Shown here one piece after another: positions 54,063 through 63,102 of a stretch of DNA of 64,000 bases. This DNA is from Candidatus Omnitrophota bacterium (lineage in GTDB: Bacteria > Hinthialibacterota > Hinthialibacteria > OLB16). Below the pieces are notes generated by a model that saw nothing but the letters and a program-made list of their open reading frames with translations, did not search any database and had not been told where the DNA came from. Both the position numbers and the translations under genes were made by a program. Each line of letters opens with the position of its first letter. The stretch's first letter is position 1. Location of the stretch: NCBI GenBank assembly GCA_020632575.1, contig JACKFH010000002.1, positions 1 to 64,000 of the forward strand. The letters run 5' to 3'.

Positions 54063-55139
54063 ATGCCTATTCTCCAGTCTTCAACCAAAGACAGACTCCC
54101 GGCCCGCCGCCTTCCCATAGGCGGTTGGCTGGGAGTCCAATTCTTCGCTCTCGCTGTCTCGGCCAACATGGCGATGGGCCAAATCCAATCGGTCTATGAT
54201 GTCGAGTCGGGAGGGGCGCTCGCGGGGACCCAAGGGGTCGAACTCTCAATCACTGCCTCCAACGTTCAGGAGATGGATGAATTCGAGATGTCGCTTCAGA
54301 TCTATCCCGAGGGAGTCCTTGAGAATCCGACCATTGAACGCGGATCGGAAACCGAGGGATTCGAGGATTGGACAGTCGAATTGGAACCCGGCGCCGTTTC
54401 TCTCATTGCGGCTGACGGCGATGGCGGGATCGACATGTCCATGGGACGTGTGTCGGAGATCGGCAAGTTCAAGTTCGATGTGTCCGCGAGCGCGGTGGAT
54501 GGCGCCACGGTGACTCTCGTGCTCGATCGGGTCGGTCACTCCTCCCATTCGAAATCGCCGCCGACCTCGGTGTGTTTACCGTGGGTGGTGGCGAAGTGAC
54601 CGAGGCGAGCCGGAACCTGGAGATCGAATTCGTCCCTCGGGACGCCTTCCCCGGCGACCTTGTTCATTTGAATGTCTATTCTCATGACGCTCCCAACCTG
54701 TATTCCGCGCAGGTGGTTCTCGCCTTACCCGGAGGGAGCGTTGATTCGGGAGGGCGCCATTGGAGGGGAACTGGTCGAAGAACTCGGATGGTCATCCGCG
54801 TTTGTGGGGCCCGGTTCGGGAAACTCCGGTCCCTCGGTGATTATCGATCGACTCTTCGGCCAACACCCGGCCCCGCCCCCGGACAGATTCCAGATCGCCT
54901 CGATCCCCTTCCGGGTCGGCGCGGATTGGGGCGGATCCTTTGAGGGATTCGAGGTGAGCGTGATTCGCGCCATACTCCAGGGTGACATCCTCGCGCGCGG
55001 AGACAACTTATACTTCTATTACAACGATGGCGCGCCGCTTGTCCAATCGCCGCCCGATTTGAATGGCGACGGGGTGGTTGATGAAAAGGATCTGATCGAA
55101 TTCCAGAGCCATTGGAAGGAGGATTCGGAACAGAAGTGA
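54063..55139 (+). CDS. Secreted protein with two cohesin-like domains and a dockerin loop (two frame breaks)
   Basis: ATG 54063 starts a signal peptide (LGVQFFALAVSANMAMGQ). Cohesin-like domain 1 (GVELSITASNVQEMDEFEMS) and domain 2 (FPGDLVHLNVYSHDAPNLYS) precede one dockerin-type loop (DLNGDGVVDEKDLIEFQSHW). Break 1 is near 54549, where one more T in CATTCG gives HFEIAADLGVF; break 2 is near 54728-54735, where removing one C gives LPEGALIREGAIGG. The stop TGA 55137 overlaps the next GTG. About 358 residues when rejoined. Bearing both cohesins and a dockerin, it could link partners in an assembly. Confidence 0.65.
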
Positions 55140-56789
55140 GTGAAAAGAGACTCCTTTCCTCCTTTACAGTCCTCCTCTTTGTCCTGGGCGGGGTGCTCGC
55201 GTTCCAAACGGGACTGCTGGTCTGGTTTCACCGAGACGGTCCCGAGACAACCCTACAGACAATGTCGCGGAGTCAAGATCGTTCAATCGGTCGGACACCG
55301 TCAGAGTCCGGGAACCAAACGCCTCCACCCTCGATTCACACACCCCCGCAAAGTCACACCCCTTCCGCCCCGACAGCCGTTCCCTCCCGAGTCTTGGTGA
55401 CAGAGGCCAAGGACGAGGAAAAATCTGTAGTCGTCGATACGGATGTCGAGGTGAATGAAAATCCGACCCATCTGGGAATTGCTGGACGAATCGACAGAGC
55501 CAAAGGCGTTCCAGGGGAGCGGGTTCAATTGACCGTTTCGATGCGTTCGGATCGGCCGCTCTCCAAAGCGGTTATGGAGGTATCGGTGCCTGAGCATGAA
55601 ATCATGGTGGGAAAGGGAAAATCCCCGGTCGGTCGGGTTGAGGAAAACATGCGATCCGGATCGGATTCCAAACGGAGGTATGAGGTTTCATTCAATGGCG
55701 ATTTCAGTTCGCGAGATTATAGGCCTGTCCTCGAAATGGACTTGACCTTATCCCGCAGGATCTCACCCGGAACGGTTGTATCCATTCCACTTGCCGGATC
55801 CGCGAGACTGTCGGATGAAGACCAAGATCTTCCCCTCAAGGGAAACTCGGGAACGCTCTATGTCACGGAGGATCTCACGGAACCGTTCCCGACTTCGACA
55901 TTCACCCCGACTCCAACCGAACCTTCCGAGGATTCTAGGGGGGAGAGCGAATCCCCAACTCCGGTCGCCCTGTCATCCAACGATGCTGTCCTTTCCAACC
56001 AGACTCCGATTCCTACCGAACCGACTCATCCCTGAACCGACACGGCCCGCAGTGAGATCTCCTCGTATCCTGACTGTTGGCTCCGGGACTGCGGCCCCTG
56101 GTGAAACCGTTTCAGTTCCGATTTGGGTGAACGATCCGACGGGTATATCCGGCGTTCAAATTGCCCTTGAGTACGATCCCATTTCATTAAAATACTTGGG
56201 AAGTCAGGTTGGAGAAGATTTCTCAAATTTCTTGGTATTGAGTCATGATGTGGAGGGAGTCATTCACATTGCGATGACCGGGTCCTCTATCCCATCGATC
56301 CCAAGAACCTCATCTCTGGTGAGCGAAATTCGATTCCAGACTCGCCCCGATCGCCTGCCGGGAGAGATTTCTCCAGTGAGATTAAGCGGGTGCTCCATTA
56401 TCGTCGGAACTGAAAGAGTTAGCCTGATTGTCCAAACCGGGGAGGTGAGCGTGACCCCAGGCGCCCCATCCGAGAAAATGAAAGGGATCTCTCAAAGAAG
56501 AGTGGAGGATTCACCAAGATCGACTCGTCCCTATTCAACAAAGAAGCAAAACAAGCAGGAAAAGACTCCGATCTCAATAAACCAAATATCGATTCCCCGT
56601 TCCGATTTCAATTTCGATGGGACTGTGGATTCAAGAGATTTGCTCTGGCTTATTGGTGGCTCTAACGGATTTCTTTCGCAACCCGGTGACTTCATTCCTG
56701 CTCCTTCTGAGTTACCACTTTACGAACGACCTGGGTGGATTCCTTTATTTGTCTCACATATTCTTGCCGATGCGGGCGATTGTCAATAA
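55136..56789 (+). CDS. Membrane-anchored or secreted protein with two cohesin-like domains, TP linker and dockerin loop (frame break)
   Basis: GTG 55136 overlaps the previous stop (GTGA). An N-terminal hydrophobic segment (FTVLLFVLGGVLAFQTGLLV) is followed by a Pro/Ser/Thr stretch, a first cohesin-like domain (GVPGERVQLTVSMRSDRPLS), a TP linker (TSTFTPTPTEPSEDS), then, after a break near 56026-56036, a clear cohesin (APGETVSVPIWVNDPTGISG, VQIALEYDPISLKYLG) and a C-terminal EF-hand loop (DFNFDGTVDSRDLLWLIGG). Read directly, the first frame stops at 56035 (924 bases); the second is open from 55776. One base restores the join (PEPTRPAVRSPRILTVGSG). Total about 550 residues. Possible anchoring scaffold for dockerin proteins. 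Confidence 0.65.
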
Positions 56790-56908
56790 GTGTTCGGCCT
56801 TCATTTTGTTCGAGTTTTAAGGATTGAACGGAGAGAATGCCACCTTCGCTTAGGCTCGGAATTTCAAGCCTCCTTCTTCTCCAACCCCCATCCATGTAAA
56901 TTCTCCCC

Positions 56909-57775
56909 ATGAGGTTTTCAATTGGCTTTCTTGTCCTGCTCGTCCCTATTTCCGTGCTGAACCCTCCCGCTTTTGGGCAGGGAAGTGGCGAACTTATCGC
57001 GTTTTCGAACCCCGAATCCCTTGCTTCTCGAACCCCGATCCTGATCGCTCATCGGGGCGGTGTGATCACGGCGACAGCGCCCGAATGCTCCTTGGCCGCT
57101 ATTCGCCTCGCGGGGCAAGATGGGTACGATATGGTCGAACTGGATATCCAAGCCACCAAGGACAACCTCGCGGTGGTATTCCATGACCGAAACTTGGAGG
57201 AGGACGCCGGAAAGAAGGGGCGGGTCTCGGACTATGACCGGGATGAATTGATCCAATGGCCTCTCTTAGGGACCGAGGAAAAAATCCCAACCCTGGAGCA
57301 GGCCTTGTCCCTCTGCCGCGAAATCGGTTTGGGGGTCATGCTGGATTTCAAAACGGAAGGAGCCGAGAATTATTACCGTCACGTTCACGATGCGATTCGC
57401 GACGCTGGCCTCCACGAATCCACCATTACGATTACCAGTCGAAAAGCCATTCGTGAATTCTTTATGATCGACTTAAAGTCCCCCATTTGGTTTCGAGTCT
57501 TGGATGGGGACGATCCTCTCTCCAAGGGGCGCTATGCCTTCGATCGGGCCTCCGCCTTCGATCGGGAAAGAATCGAAGAACTTCATTCGCGGGAGTTATT
57601 GGCGATTCCCGCGCTAAACACGTTTCACTATCCCCCCGAGACCAACCTTCGCGATGCCGCGAGAGACGCTGAACGATTGCTCGAATTGGGAGTGGATGGA
57701 TTTCAAATCGATTCGGTCTACCAACACTTCTTCGGTTTGCCACGAAGACCTCTGCCTGGGTTCGAGGGTGAATGA
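56909..57775 (+). CDS. Secreted glycerophosphodiester phosphodiesterase
   Basis: 288 residues. Signal peptide (MRFSIGFLVLLVPISVLNPP) then the GDPD TIM barrel: catalytic HRG in LIAHRGGVI, metal ligand motif ELDIQATKDN, second His in VVFHDRNLEE, and late GLGVMLDFKTEG and GVDGFQIDSV. It hydrolyses glycerophosphodiesters to an alcohol and glycerol-3-phosphate in the periplasm or outside. Convergent with the DUF547 gene. Confidence 0.9.
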   Translation: MRFSIGFLVLLVPISVLNPPAFGQGSGELIAFSNPESLASRTPILIAHRGGVITATAPECSLAAIRLAGQDGYDMVELDIQATKDNLAVVFHDRNLEEDAGKKGRVSDYDRDELIQWPLLGTEEKIPTLEQALSLCREIGLGVMLDFKTEGAENYYRHVHDAIRDAGLHESTITITSRKAIREFFMIDLKSPIWFRVLDGDDPLSKGRYAFDRASAFDRERIEELHSRELLAIPALNTFHYPPETNLRDAARDAERLLELGVDGFQIDSVYQHFFGLPRRPLPGFEGE

Positions 57776-57809
57776 CCCGTGTTCCAAACCTCAGGCCACC
57801 CCCCTCAAT

Positions 57810-58565
57810 TCAATAGTGACCGTTGAGACTCCAATCGTAGGGAAGGAACTCCACTCGGATTTCCCCTTTCCGCTCCTCGAGAAACTTGGCGGTGGAATCG
57901 TCGAGGTATTGTGAGACATAGGCGAGTATGCTCGGTTGGTCCTTGGTGAAATCCTCCTCGAACCACTTGAAGATCTTGCTCAAATAAAGGGTCTTTTCCT
58001 CTCGATCCAATCGATTTTTTTCCGGGTCGGCCAGGAATTTTCTGGCTTGTCGATCAAGCATGGCGTCCAAATTCTCCGAGGTGTAGGCCTCATTAACGAG
58101 TTCGGGGCAGCTCTTGCTCGAACAGACAATCGCGAAATGGATCCTCGGATCTCCCATCGGTCGAAGCGCCTCATGCTCCAACGAGTCAAGGCTGAAATCC
58201 TGGCCGCCCAGGACAAACTTCGTTCGCTTGAAGAAAAGGAAGACATTTCGCACCGACTCGATTTCGCCTCGGTCGAGCACCCCTCGAACGCACTGAGCGT
58301 TGTAGGCGTTGATGAATAGCGCCATCTTTTCATTTCGATCCAACTCATCGAGTGGAACCGTTTCGAGTGTCTGAAGATATCCCTGAAGATCCGCATATCT
58401 TTCCTGGATTTTTCCATAGTCGACCACCCCATCCTCGACCGAATCTTGAAGAATCGAATCCCACATGCTGTGATCGACCGTTCGCGCCGAGGCGGGAAAG
58501 GCCGCTCCAAAAACAAGGATAAATGAAAGGGTTCTTCGGACCGCTTGACTTTGGAGGGTTCGCAT
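57810..58565 (-). CDS. Exported DUF547-family protein
   Basis: 251 residues on the minus strand. A signal peptide (LSFILVFGAAFPASARTVDH) is followed by the DUF547 core: MALFINAYNAQCVRGVLD, SLDSLEHEALRPMGDPRIHF and AIVCSSKSCPELVNEAYTSE. The Cys and His of CSSKSCP are conserved in the family, which has a papain/transglutaminase-like fold; no reaction is established. It is divergent from mutY. Confidence 0.85.
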   Translation of the reverse strand: MRTLQSQAVRRTLSFILVFGAAFPASARTVDHSMWDSILQDSVEDGVVDYGKIQERYADLQGYLQTLETVPLDELDRNEKMALFINAYNAQCVRGVLDRGEIESVRNVFLFFKRTKFVLGGQDFSLDSLEHEALRPMGDPRIHFAIVCSSKSCPELVNEAYTSENLDAMLDRQARKFLADPEKNRLDREEKTLYLSKIFKWFEEDFTKDQPSILAYVSQYLDDSTAKFLEERKGEIRVEFLPYDWSLNGHY

Positions 58566-58665
58566 CTGAAAAATTTCTCCTAAAGGGGTGGGGGGACCTC
58601 GTGCAATTCCGGACTTTCCCCCAATCTCTCTCGAACGGAAACCGCTACGACATCATAACGGGAAA

Positions 58666-59751
58666 ATGCCGATCCAAACAACGAAGAGGAATAGAATCAG
58701 GAAAAATCTCTTGGGATGGTTTGTAGAACGTCAAAGAGACCTTCCCTGGCGAAGAAACACGGACCCCTACTCCATCCTGGTCTCTGAGATCATGCTCCAA
58801 CAGACGCAAGTCGAGACCGTGATCCCATACTACCTCCGCTTCATGGAAGCGTTTCCCGATTTCGAAACCCTCGCATCCGCTGAGGAGGAAAAGGTCCTCG
58901 GCTTATGGGCGGGACTCGGATACTACCGGCGGGCGAAGAATCTGAGAGCGTGCGCGAGAGCCGTTCTGGAGAGACATCAAGGGGTTTTTCCCTCCGACAA
59001 AGATTCGATTCTCGATCTCCCCGGTGTCGGTCCCTACACCGCGGGAGCCATCATGAGCATCGCGCTCGACCAACCCGAACCCCTGGTGGATGGAAATGTC
59101 GAGCGAGTCCTGACCCGTGTGTTCGCGGTGGAGGAGGACCTGGGACGCGCCGAGGGGAAGAAGAAGATCTGGTCTCTCGCCGACGAACTTGTCCCTCAAA
59201 AACGACCGGGTTGTTTCAACCAAGCTTTGATGGAATTGGGTGCGACAATCTGCAAATCGTCGACCCCCCTTTGCTCCGAATGCGTGCTGATTTCCGACTG
59301 CCTCGCGCACCGTCAGGGGCGGACCCGAGATTTCCCGGTCAAATCTCGATCGCGAAAACGGTCCAAGGTCAAGGAGTTGCTCTTGGCCATGGAGTCCGAT
59401 GGGAAATGGCTGGTTGTCGATTCAAACGAAGAGGGGATCTATTCCGGCCTTTGGCAATTCCCTTGGGTTTGGATCCATCCCGCCTCGAAGGACAAGATCG
59501 GTTTGGAGAGATTGTGTCGACAGTTTGGCGTTTCGAATGCTGATTTGGCTCCTGTCTGGGAGACACGACACGCTGTGACATATCGAGATATCAATACCTT
59601 GTGCTTTGTCCTTCGAATGCCCAGCGATTTTTCTCTGACACTTCAAGAGCCTCCGATTCACCGTTGGCTCGAATTGAAGACACTTGAATCGTCTCCCCTG
59701 CCGGCTTACCAAAAGAATTTTCTAAGATTCCTAAGAGGCGAATCACCTTAA
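58666..59751 (+). CDS. mutY: A/G-specific adenine glycosylase
   Basis: 361 residues, close to E. coli MutY (350). It removes adenine mispaired with 8-oxoguanine in base excision repair. HhH-GPD domain: catalytic Glu in SEIMLQQTQVETV, hairpin LPGVGPYTAGAI and catalytic Asp in PLVDGNVERVLTR. The [4Fe-4S] ligands C-x6-C-x2-C-x5-C are seen in CKSSTPLCSECVLISDC. A NUDIX-like C-terminal domain follows (WLVVDSNEEGIYSGLWQFPW) for 8-oxoG recognition. ATG 58666 fits the N-terminus; the frame is open upstream to 58588, which would add 26 non-conserved residues. Confidence 0.95.
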   Translation: MPIQTTKRNRIRKNLLGWFVERQRDLPWRRNTDPYSILVSEIMLQQTQVETVIPYYLRFMEAFPDFETLASAEEEKVLGLWAGLGYYRRAKNLRACARAVLERHQGVFPSDKDSILDLPGVGPYTAGAIMSIALDQPEPLVDGNVERVLTRVFAVEEDLGRAEGKKKIWSLADELVPQKRPGCFNQALMELGATICKSSTPLCSECVLISDCLAHRQGRTRDFPVKSRSRKRSKVKELLLAMESDGKWLVVDSNEEGIYSGLWQFPWVWIHPASKDKIGLERLCRQFGVSNADLAPVWETRHAVTYRDINTLCFVLRMPSDFSLTLQEPPIHRWLELKTLESSPLPAYQKNFLRFLRGESP

Positions 59752-59813
59752 CTCCTCTGAACTCCTTGGTTTAGTTAGAGATATCTAAGGTGGCCTATGA
59801 GTTCACTTGGTAG

Positions 59814-59842
59814 TTGAACTGTTTGTCTGAATTATATAATAT
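59814..59842 (+). promoter_or_regulatory. Candidate promoter of the two-component cassette
   Basis: TTGAAC (59814-59819) is followed after 15 bases by TATAAT (59835-59840), or after 17 by TAATAT, in an AT-rich stretch ~100 bases before the histidine-kinase start at 59945. Confidence 0.4.
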
Positions 59843-59944
59843 GTCTTAATGTTGGCATTTCCTTGTCGCAAACGTGACAGGAATCTCGAAAGGTTCTGGT
59901 CGACCGAGAAGTGGTGTGAAGAGACCAATCTGGAGCCGATTGAT

Positions 59945-61060
59945 ATGAGTCAAGAAATTGTTGGGACAGAAGTATGGATGGATACCGAAGCGGACTTTCG
60001 CTGTTTCGCCGATCAAGCGCCATTTCCCGTCTGGATTTCAGACGCTCAGTTAAATCGCATCTATTTCAACGCATCCTGGTTGTCATACACGGGAAGGACC
60101 CTAGATCAGGAGGCCGGCAAGGGGTGGCGTGACGCTGTCCATCCGGAGGATCGAGAAGAAATCGATTGTTCCGAGGAATCGGCTTTGGAGAACCAAAGCG
60201 AGTTTCAATCCCAGTTTCGGCTGCAAAGTTCTTACGGAGATTACCGACCGTTCCTTGAACTGGCGTACCCCCGTTACTCGTCGGAAGGGACTTTCCTCGG
60301 CTTTATCGGCTGCGGGGGCGACCGGAACCTGTTCGACCGAACCCTTCGACGTTTCCAACAAATGGCGAGAGAGAAGGAGGAGATCGCGCATGTCCTGTCC
60401 CACGATCTCAAGGCGCCTCTCCGGGCTATTGAAGGGTTCTCCGAAGCGCTCCTCGAGGATTGTGCCGATGTCCTTAACCCGGATGCCCGCGAACATCTGA
60501 GGGAGATCGCGGATGGAGTGGGCCGGTTGCGAACCTTGATGGACGATCTGGTCGCTTTCGCGAGGTTGGGCAGGGACATCCTGGCACTCAACCCAGTTAA
60601 CTCTCAAGACCTCCTTCACGAAGCGATTGCGAACCTCCAGGAAAAAATCGAGGAGAGCGAGGCGGAAGTCCGATTGATCGGCGACTTCCCCATATTGGAG
60701 GGCCATCGTCGATCTCTCTGCCTCTTGTTCGAATCGCTTATTGACAATTCCCTCAAATTTCGCCGGTCCGACACCGCTCCGACAATCACTGTCGAGGCGG
60801 TGACCCACGATTCCCACCACCTCTTCGTCTATTCGGACAACGGAATCGGGATCGATCCAAACTACCGAGAGGAGGTTTTTGGCCTCTTTCGCAGATTGCA
60901 TGTGGTCAGCGAGTATCCCGGGTCTGGAATTGGGCTGGCGCTCGCCAGAAAAGCGGTGGAACTGCATGAGGGAAAGATCCAAATTGTCCCCGCCGAGCAA
61001 TCCGGGACGACCTTCGAAATCCGAATTCCTCGACCGCCGATCGTGTCCGGTCTGAAATGA
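59945..61060 (+). CDS. PAS-domain histidine kinase
   Basis: 371 residues from ATG 59945, which has GGAG 9 bases upstream; an in-frame ATG at 59849 would fall right after the putative promoter. PAS domain (~15-140; PFPVWISDAQLNRIYFNASW, GWRDAVHPEDREEI), phospho-acceptor helix (VLSHDLKAPLRAIEGFSEAL) and HATPase (LFESLIDNSLKF, SDNGIGIDPNYREEVFGLF, GSGIGLALARKA). No membrane segment or signal peptide, so it is a cytoplasmic sensor of the phytochrome-like HisKA type. The phospho-acceptor partner is probably the next gene, one base downstream. Confidence 0.9.
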   Translation: MSQEIVGTEVWMDTEADFRCFADQAPFPVWISDAQLNRIYFNASWLSYTGRTLDQEAGKGWRDAVHPEDREEIDCSEESALENQSEFQSQFRLQSSYGDYRPFLELAYPRYSSEGTFLGFIGCGGDRNLFDRTLRRFQQMAREKEEIAHVLSHDLKAPLRAIEGFSEALLEDCADVLNPDAREHLREIADGVGRLRTLMDDLVAFARLGRDILALNPVNSQDLLHEAIANLQEKIEESEAEVRLIGDFPILEGHRRSLCLLFESLIDNSLKFRRSDTAPTITVEAVTHDSHHLFVYSDNGIGIDPNYREEVFGLFRRLHVVSEYPGSGIGLALARKAVELHEGKIQIVPAEQSGTTFEIRIPRPPIVSGLK

Positions 61061-61061
61061 A

Positions 61062-61541
61062 ATGACCGTCGAACCTTGTCGGGATCTTCCGAGTTCGACT
61101 ATCCCCTCCATCCTGGTTGTGGAGGACGAACCCTCCAGCGCCCGGTTGATTCTAAGGGCATTTGAACGAAGCGGTCTCCCCAATCCCGTTGAAGTGGTTC
61201 CCGACGCGGAATCGGCGCTCGGGATGCTCCGATCCGACGGCTCGAATGGGAGAGCGGAGGAATTCCGGATGCCGGGATTGATTTTGTCCGATCACCGTCT
61301 CCCCAGGTGTTCCGGTCTGGAATTGATTGGTCGGATTAAATCCGATCCCAACACCCGCGACATCCCCTGTATCCTCTTTTCCGCCTCGGCTAACGCCGAA
61401 GACGTTATCGAGGCCTACCGCGCCGGGGCCAATTGCTTCCTCGTCAAACCTCAACGCTTCGCGGAATTGAAAGGACTCATGTTATCCGTCCATCGCACCT
61501 TTCTCGCACCCGCTTCCACTCGGGGAGGACTCAATGACTAA
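61062..61541 (+). CDS. Single-domain response regulator
   Basis: 159 residues consisting only of a receiver domain (ILVVEDEPSSARLILRAFER, phospho-acceptor Asp in LILSDHRLP, switch Thr/Ser in ILFSASANAE, Lys in FLVKPQRF). It follows the kinase after one base and its end overlaps the next gene by 8 bases, so translation is coupled. Rcp1-like small regulators of this kind often pass phosphate in relays. Confidence 0.9.
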   Translation: MTVEPCRDLPSSTIPSILVVEDEPSSARLILRAFERSGLPNPVEVVPDAESALGMLRSDGSNGRAEEFRMPGLILSDHRLPRCSGLELIGRIKSDPNTRDIPCILFSASANAEDVIEAYRAGANCFLVKPQRFAELKGLMLSVHRTFLAPASTRGGLND

Positions 61542-63102
61542 TTCCAGGAATCGACTCAGATTCTTGCTTGTAGACGATGACCGCTCGGATCGAGGGTTGG
61601 TCAAAAGGTTTCTAACAAAGGAGTTTGAGGACCCCGAAATCCGAGAGGTCGAAACTCGGGCTCAATTTCTCGTGGAGATCGCGGATCCGCCCGATCTCAT
61701 CGTTTCGGATTACCTCTTGCGGGGTTTCAACGGTCTAGAGGTTTTAGAGATCCTTCGTGAGAAAGACCTCGACGTGCCGGTTGTCCTGCTCACCGGAACC
61801 GGCAATGAAGAGATCGCCATCGAGGCGATGAAGAAGGGGGTCGCGGATTACGTCATCAAGACGATCGAGCATATCAAGCGACTCCCCGCCACCATCGAAC
61901 ATGTTTTGCGCCTCCGGCAGATCGAACAAGAACGTCGGGTGGCCGAGGAGGAATTGCTCCTGTCGGATCAGATCCTCAATTACATGCCCGACACCGTAAT
62001 TCTAACCGACCTTGAGGGGCGGATCGTTCGTTGGACTGGCAGCGCCGAAGGAACTTTTGGCTACAGGGCCTCCGAAGCGATCGGTCACTCCTTCAAATTC
62101 CTGCTTGCGAATTGGCAAGAGGGCGCGGGTCGAACCGGCGATTGGGAGGAATTCGACCAACCCAAGGAAGCCCTGTGTCGTCGGAGGGATTCATCCACCT
62201 TTCAGGCCGAGTTGACCTCGCGTCACCTGTATGACAAAGAGGGTAAACCCAATGGCATCGTGATGGTCTACCGCGACATCACCGAGCGAAAGAAGATGGA
62301 GGAGGCGCTGCGGGAGCACACCGAGCACCTTGGCCGCTTGGTCCAGGAACGGACCAAAAAGATCGAGGAGCTCCAGCGTCAGAAGTCGGCCATGGAAAAA
62401 CTTGCCGCGACCGGCCAGATGGCCGCGCGTGTCGCCCATGAAATCAATAATCCACTTGCCGGCATTAAGAATGCGTTCACCTTGATCCGACGGGATATTC
62501 CCCCCGATAGCAAGTACGGATCGTATGTCGAACTGATTAAAAAGGAGATCGATCGGATTGCTGGGATCATTCAGCAAATGTACAAAACCTATAGCCCCAA
62601 GGCCGGGAGACCGAATCATTTCAATTTAGCGACAACGATCTCGGATGTTTGTCGACTCCTCACTCCCAAAGCCAAGCAACACAACCTATTGATCGATACC
62701 CAGATGCCGGAGGAGACTGTTTCCCTTTTCCAGCCGGAGGGGGAGCTCAATCAAATCCTTTACAACCTCATATTGAATGCGATTCAGGCCTCCCACTCCG
62801 GAGAAAAGATCAAAGTCTCGCTGGAGAAAAAGGGGCAATCCGTGGCAATCCGGGTTTCGGACAGCGGACGAGGGATTTCTCCCGAGAATCTCAACAAGAT
62901 CTTCGAACCCTTTTTTACGACCAAGAAAACAGGCGCCCAAGGCGGCCTCGGCTTGGGGCTTGCCGTCTCTCAAAACCTGGCACAAGCTATGGGCGGATCG
63001 ATCTCGGTCGAGTCGGCCGAAAACCGGGGGGCGACTTTCACACTGACGCTTCCGATCACCTGTCGGACCGAAATGGGGAAAAAGGAGATGGCAAATGTAT
63101 GA
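61534..63102 (+). CDS. Hybrid kinase: receiver + PAS + histidine kinase
   Basis: 522 residues. The receiver comes first (~8-125; FLLVDDDRSDRGLVKRF, Asp in LIVSDYLLRGFN, Lys in YVIKTIEHIK), then PAS (~145-260; PDTVILTDLEGRIVRW), a coiled-coil linker (EALREHTEHLGRLVQERTKK) and the kinase core (MAARVAHEINNPLAGIKNAF, SDSGRGISPENLNKIFEPFF, GLGLGLAVSQNLAQ). Such receiver-first kinases act downstream in phosphorelays. The stop TGA 63100 lies inside the start of the NtrC-type gene. Confidence 0.9.
   Translation: MTNSRNRLRFLLVDDDRSDRGLVKRFLTKEFEDPEIREVETRAQFLVEIADPPDLIVSDYLLRGFNGLEVLEILREKDLDVPVVLLTGTGNEEIAIEAMKKGVADYVIKTIEHIKRLPATIEHVLRLRQIEQERRVAEEELLLSDQILNYMPDTVILTDLEGRIVRWTGSAEGTFGYRASEAIGHSFKFLLANWQEGAGRTGDWEEFDQPKEALCRRRDSSTFQAELTSRHLYDKEGKPNGIVMVYRDITERKKMEEALREHTEHLGRLVQERTKKIEELQRQKSAMEKLAATGQMAARVAHEINNPLAGIKNAFTLIRRDIPPDSKYGSYVELIKKEIDRIAGIIQQMYKTYSPKAGRPNHFNLATTISDVCRLLTPKAKQHNLLIDTQMPEETVSLFQPEGELNQILYNLILNAIQASHSGEKIKVSLEKKGQSVAIRVSDSGRGISPENLNKIFEPFFTTKKTGAQGGLGLGLAVSQNLAQAMGGSISVESAENRGATFTLTLPITCRTEMGKKEMANV

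Noticed and set aside
47442..54599. Single 2,385-codon gene as read directly
   Set aside because: The frame's upstream part continues into the preceding module, and after 53943 it leaves the dockerin and runs by chance into the next gene's signal peptide at 54063.
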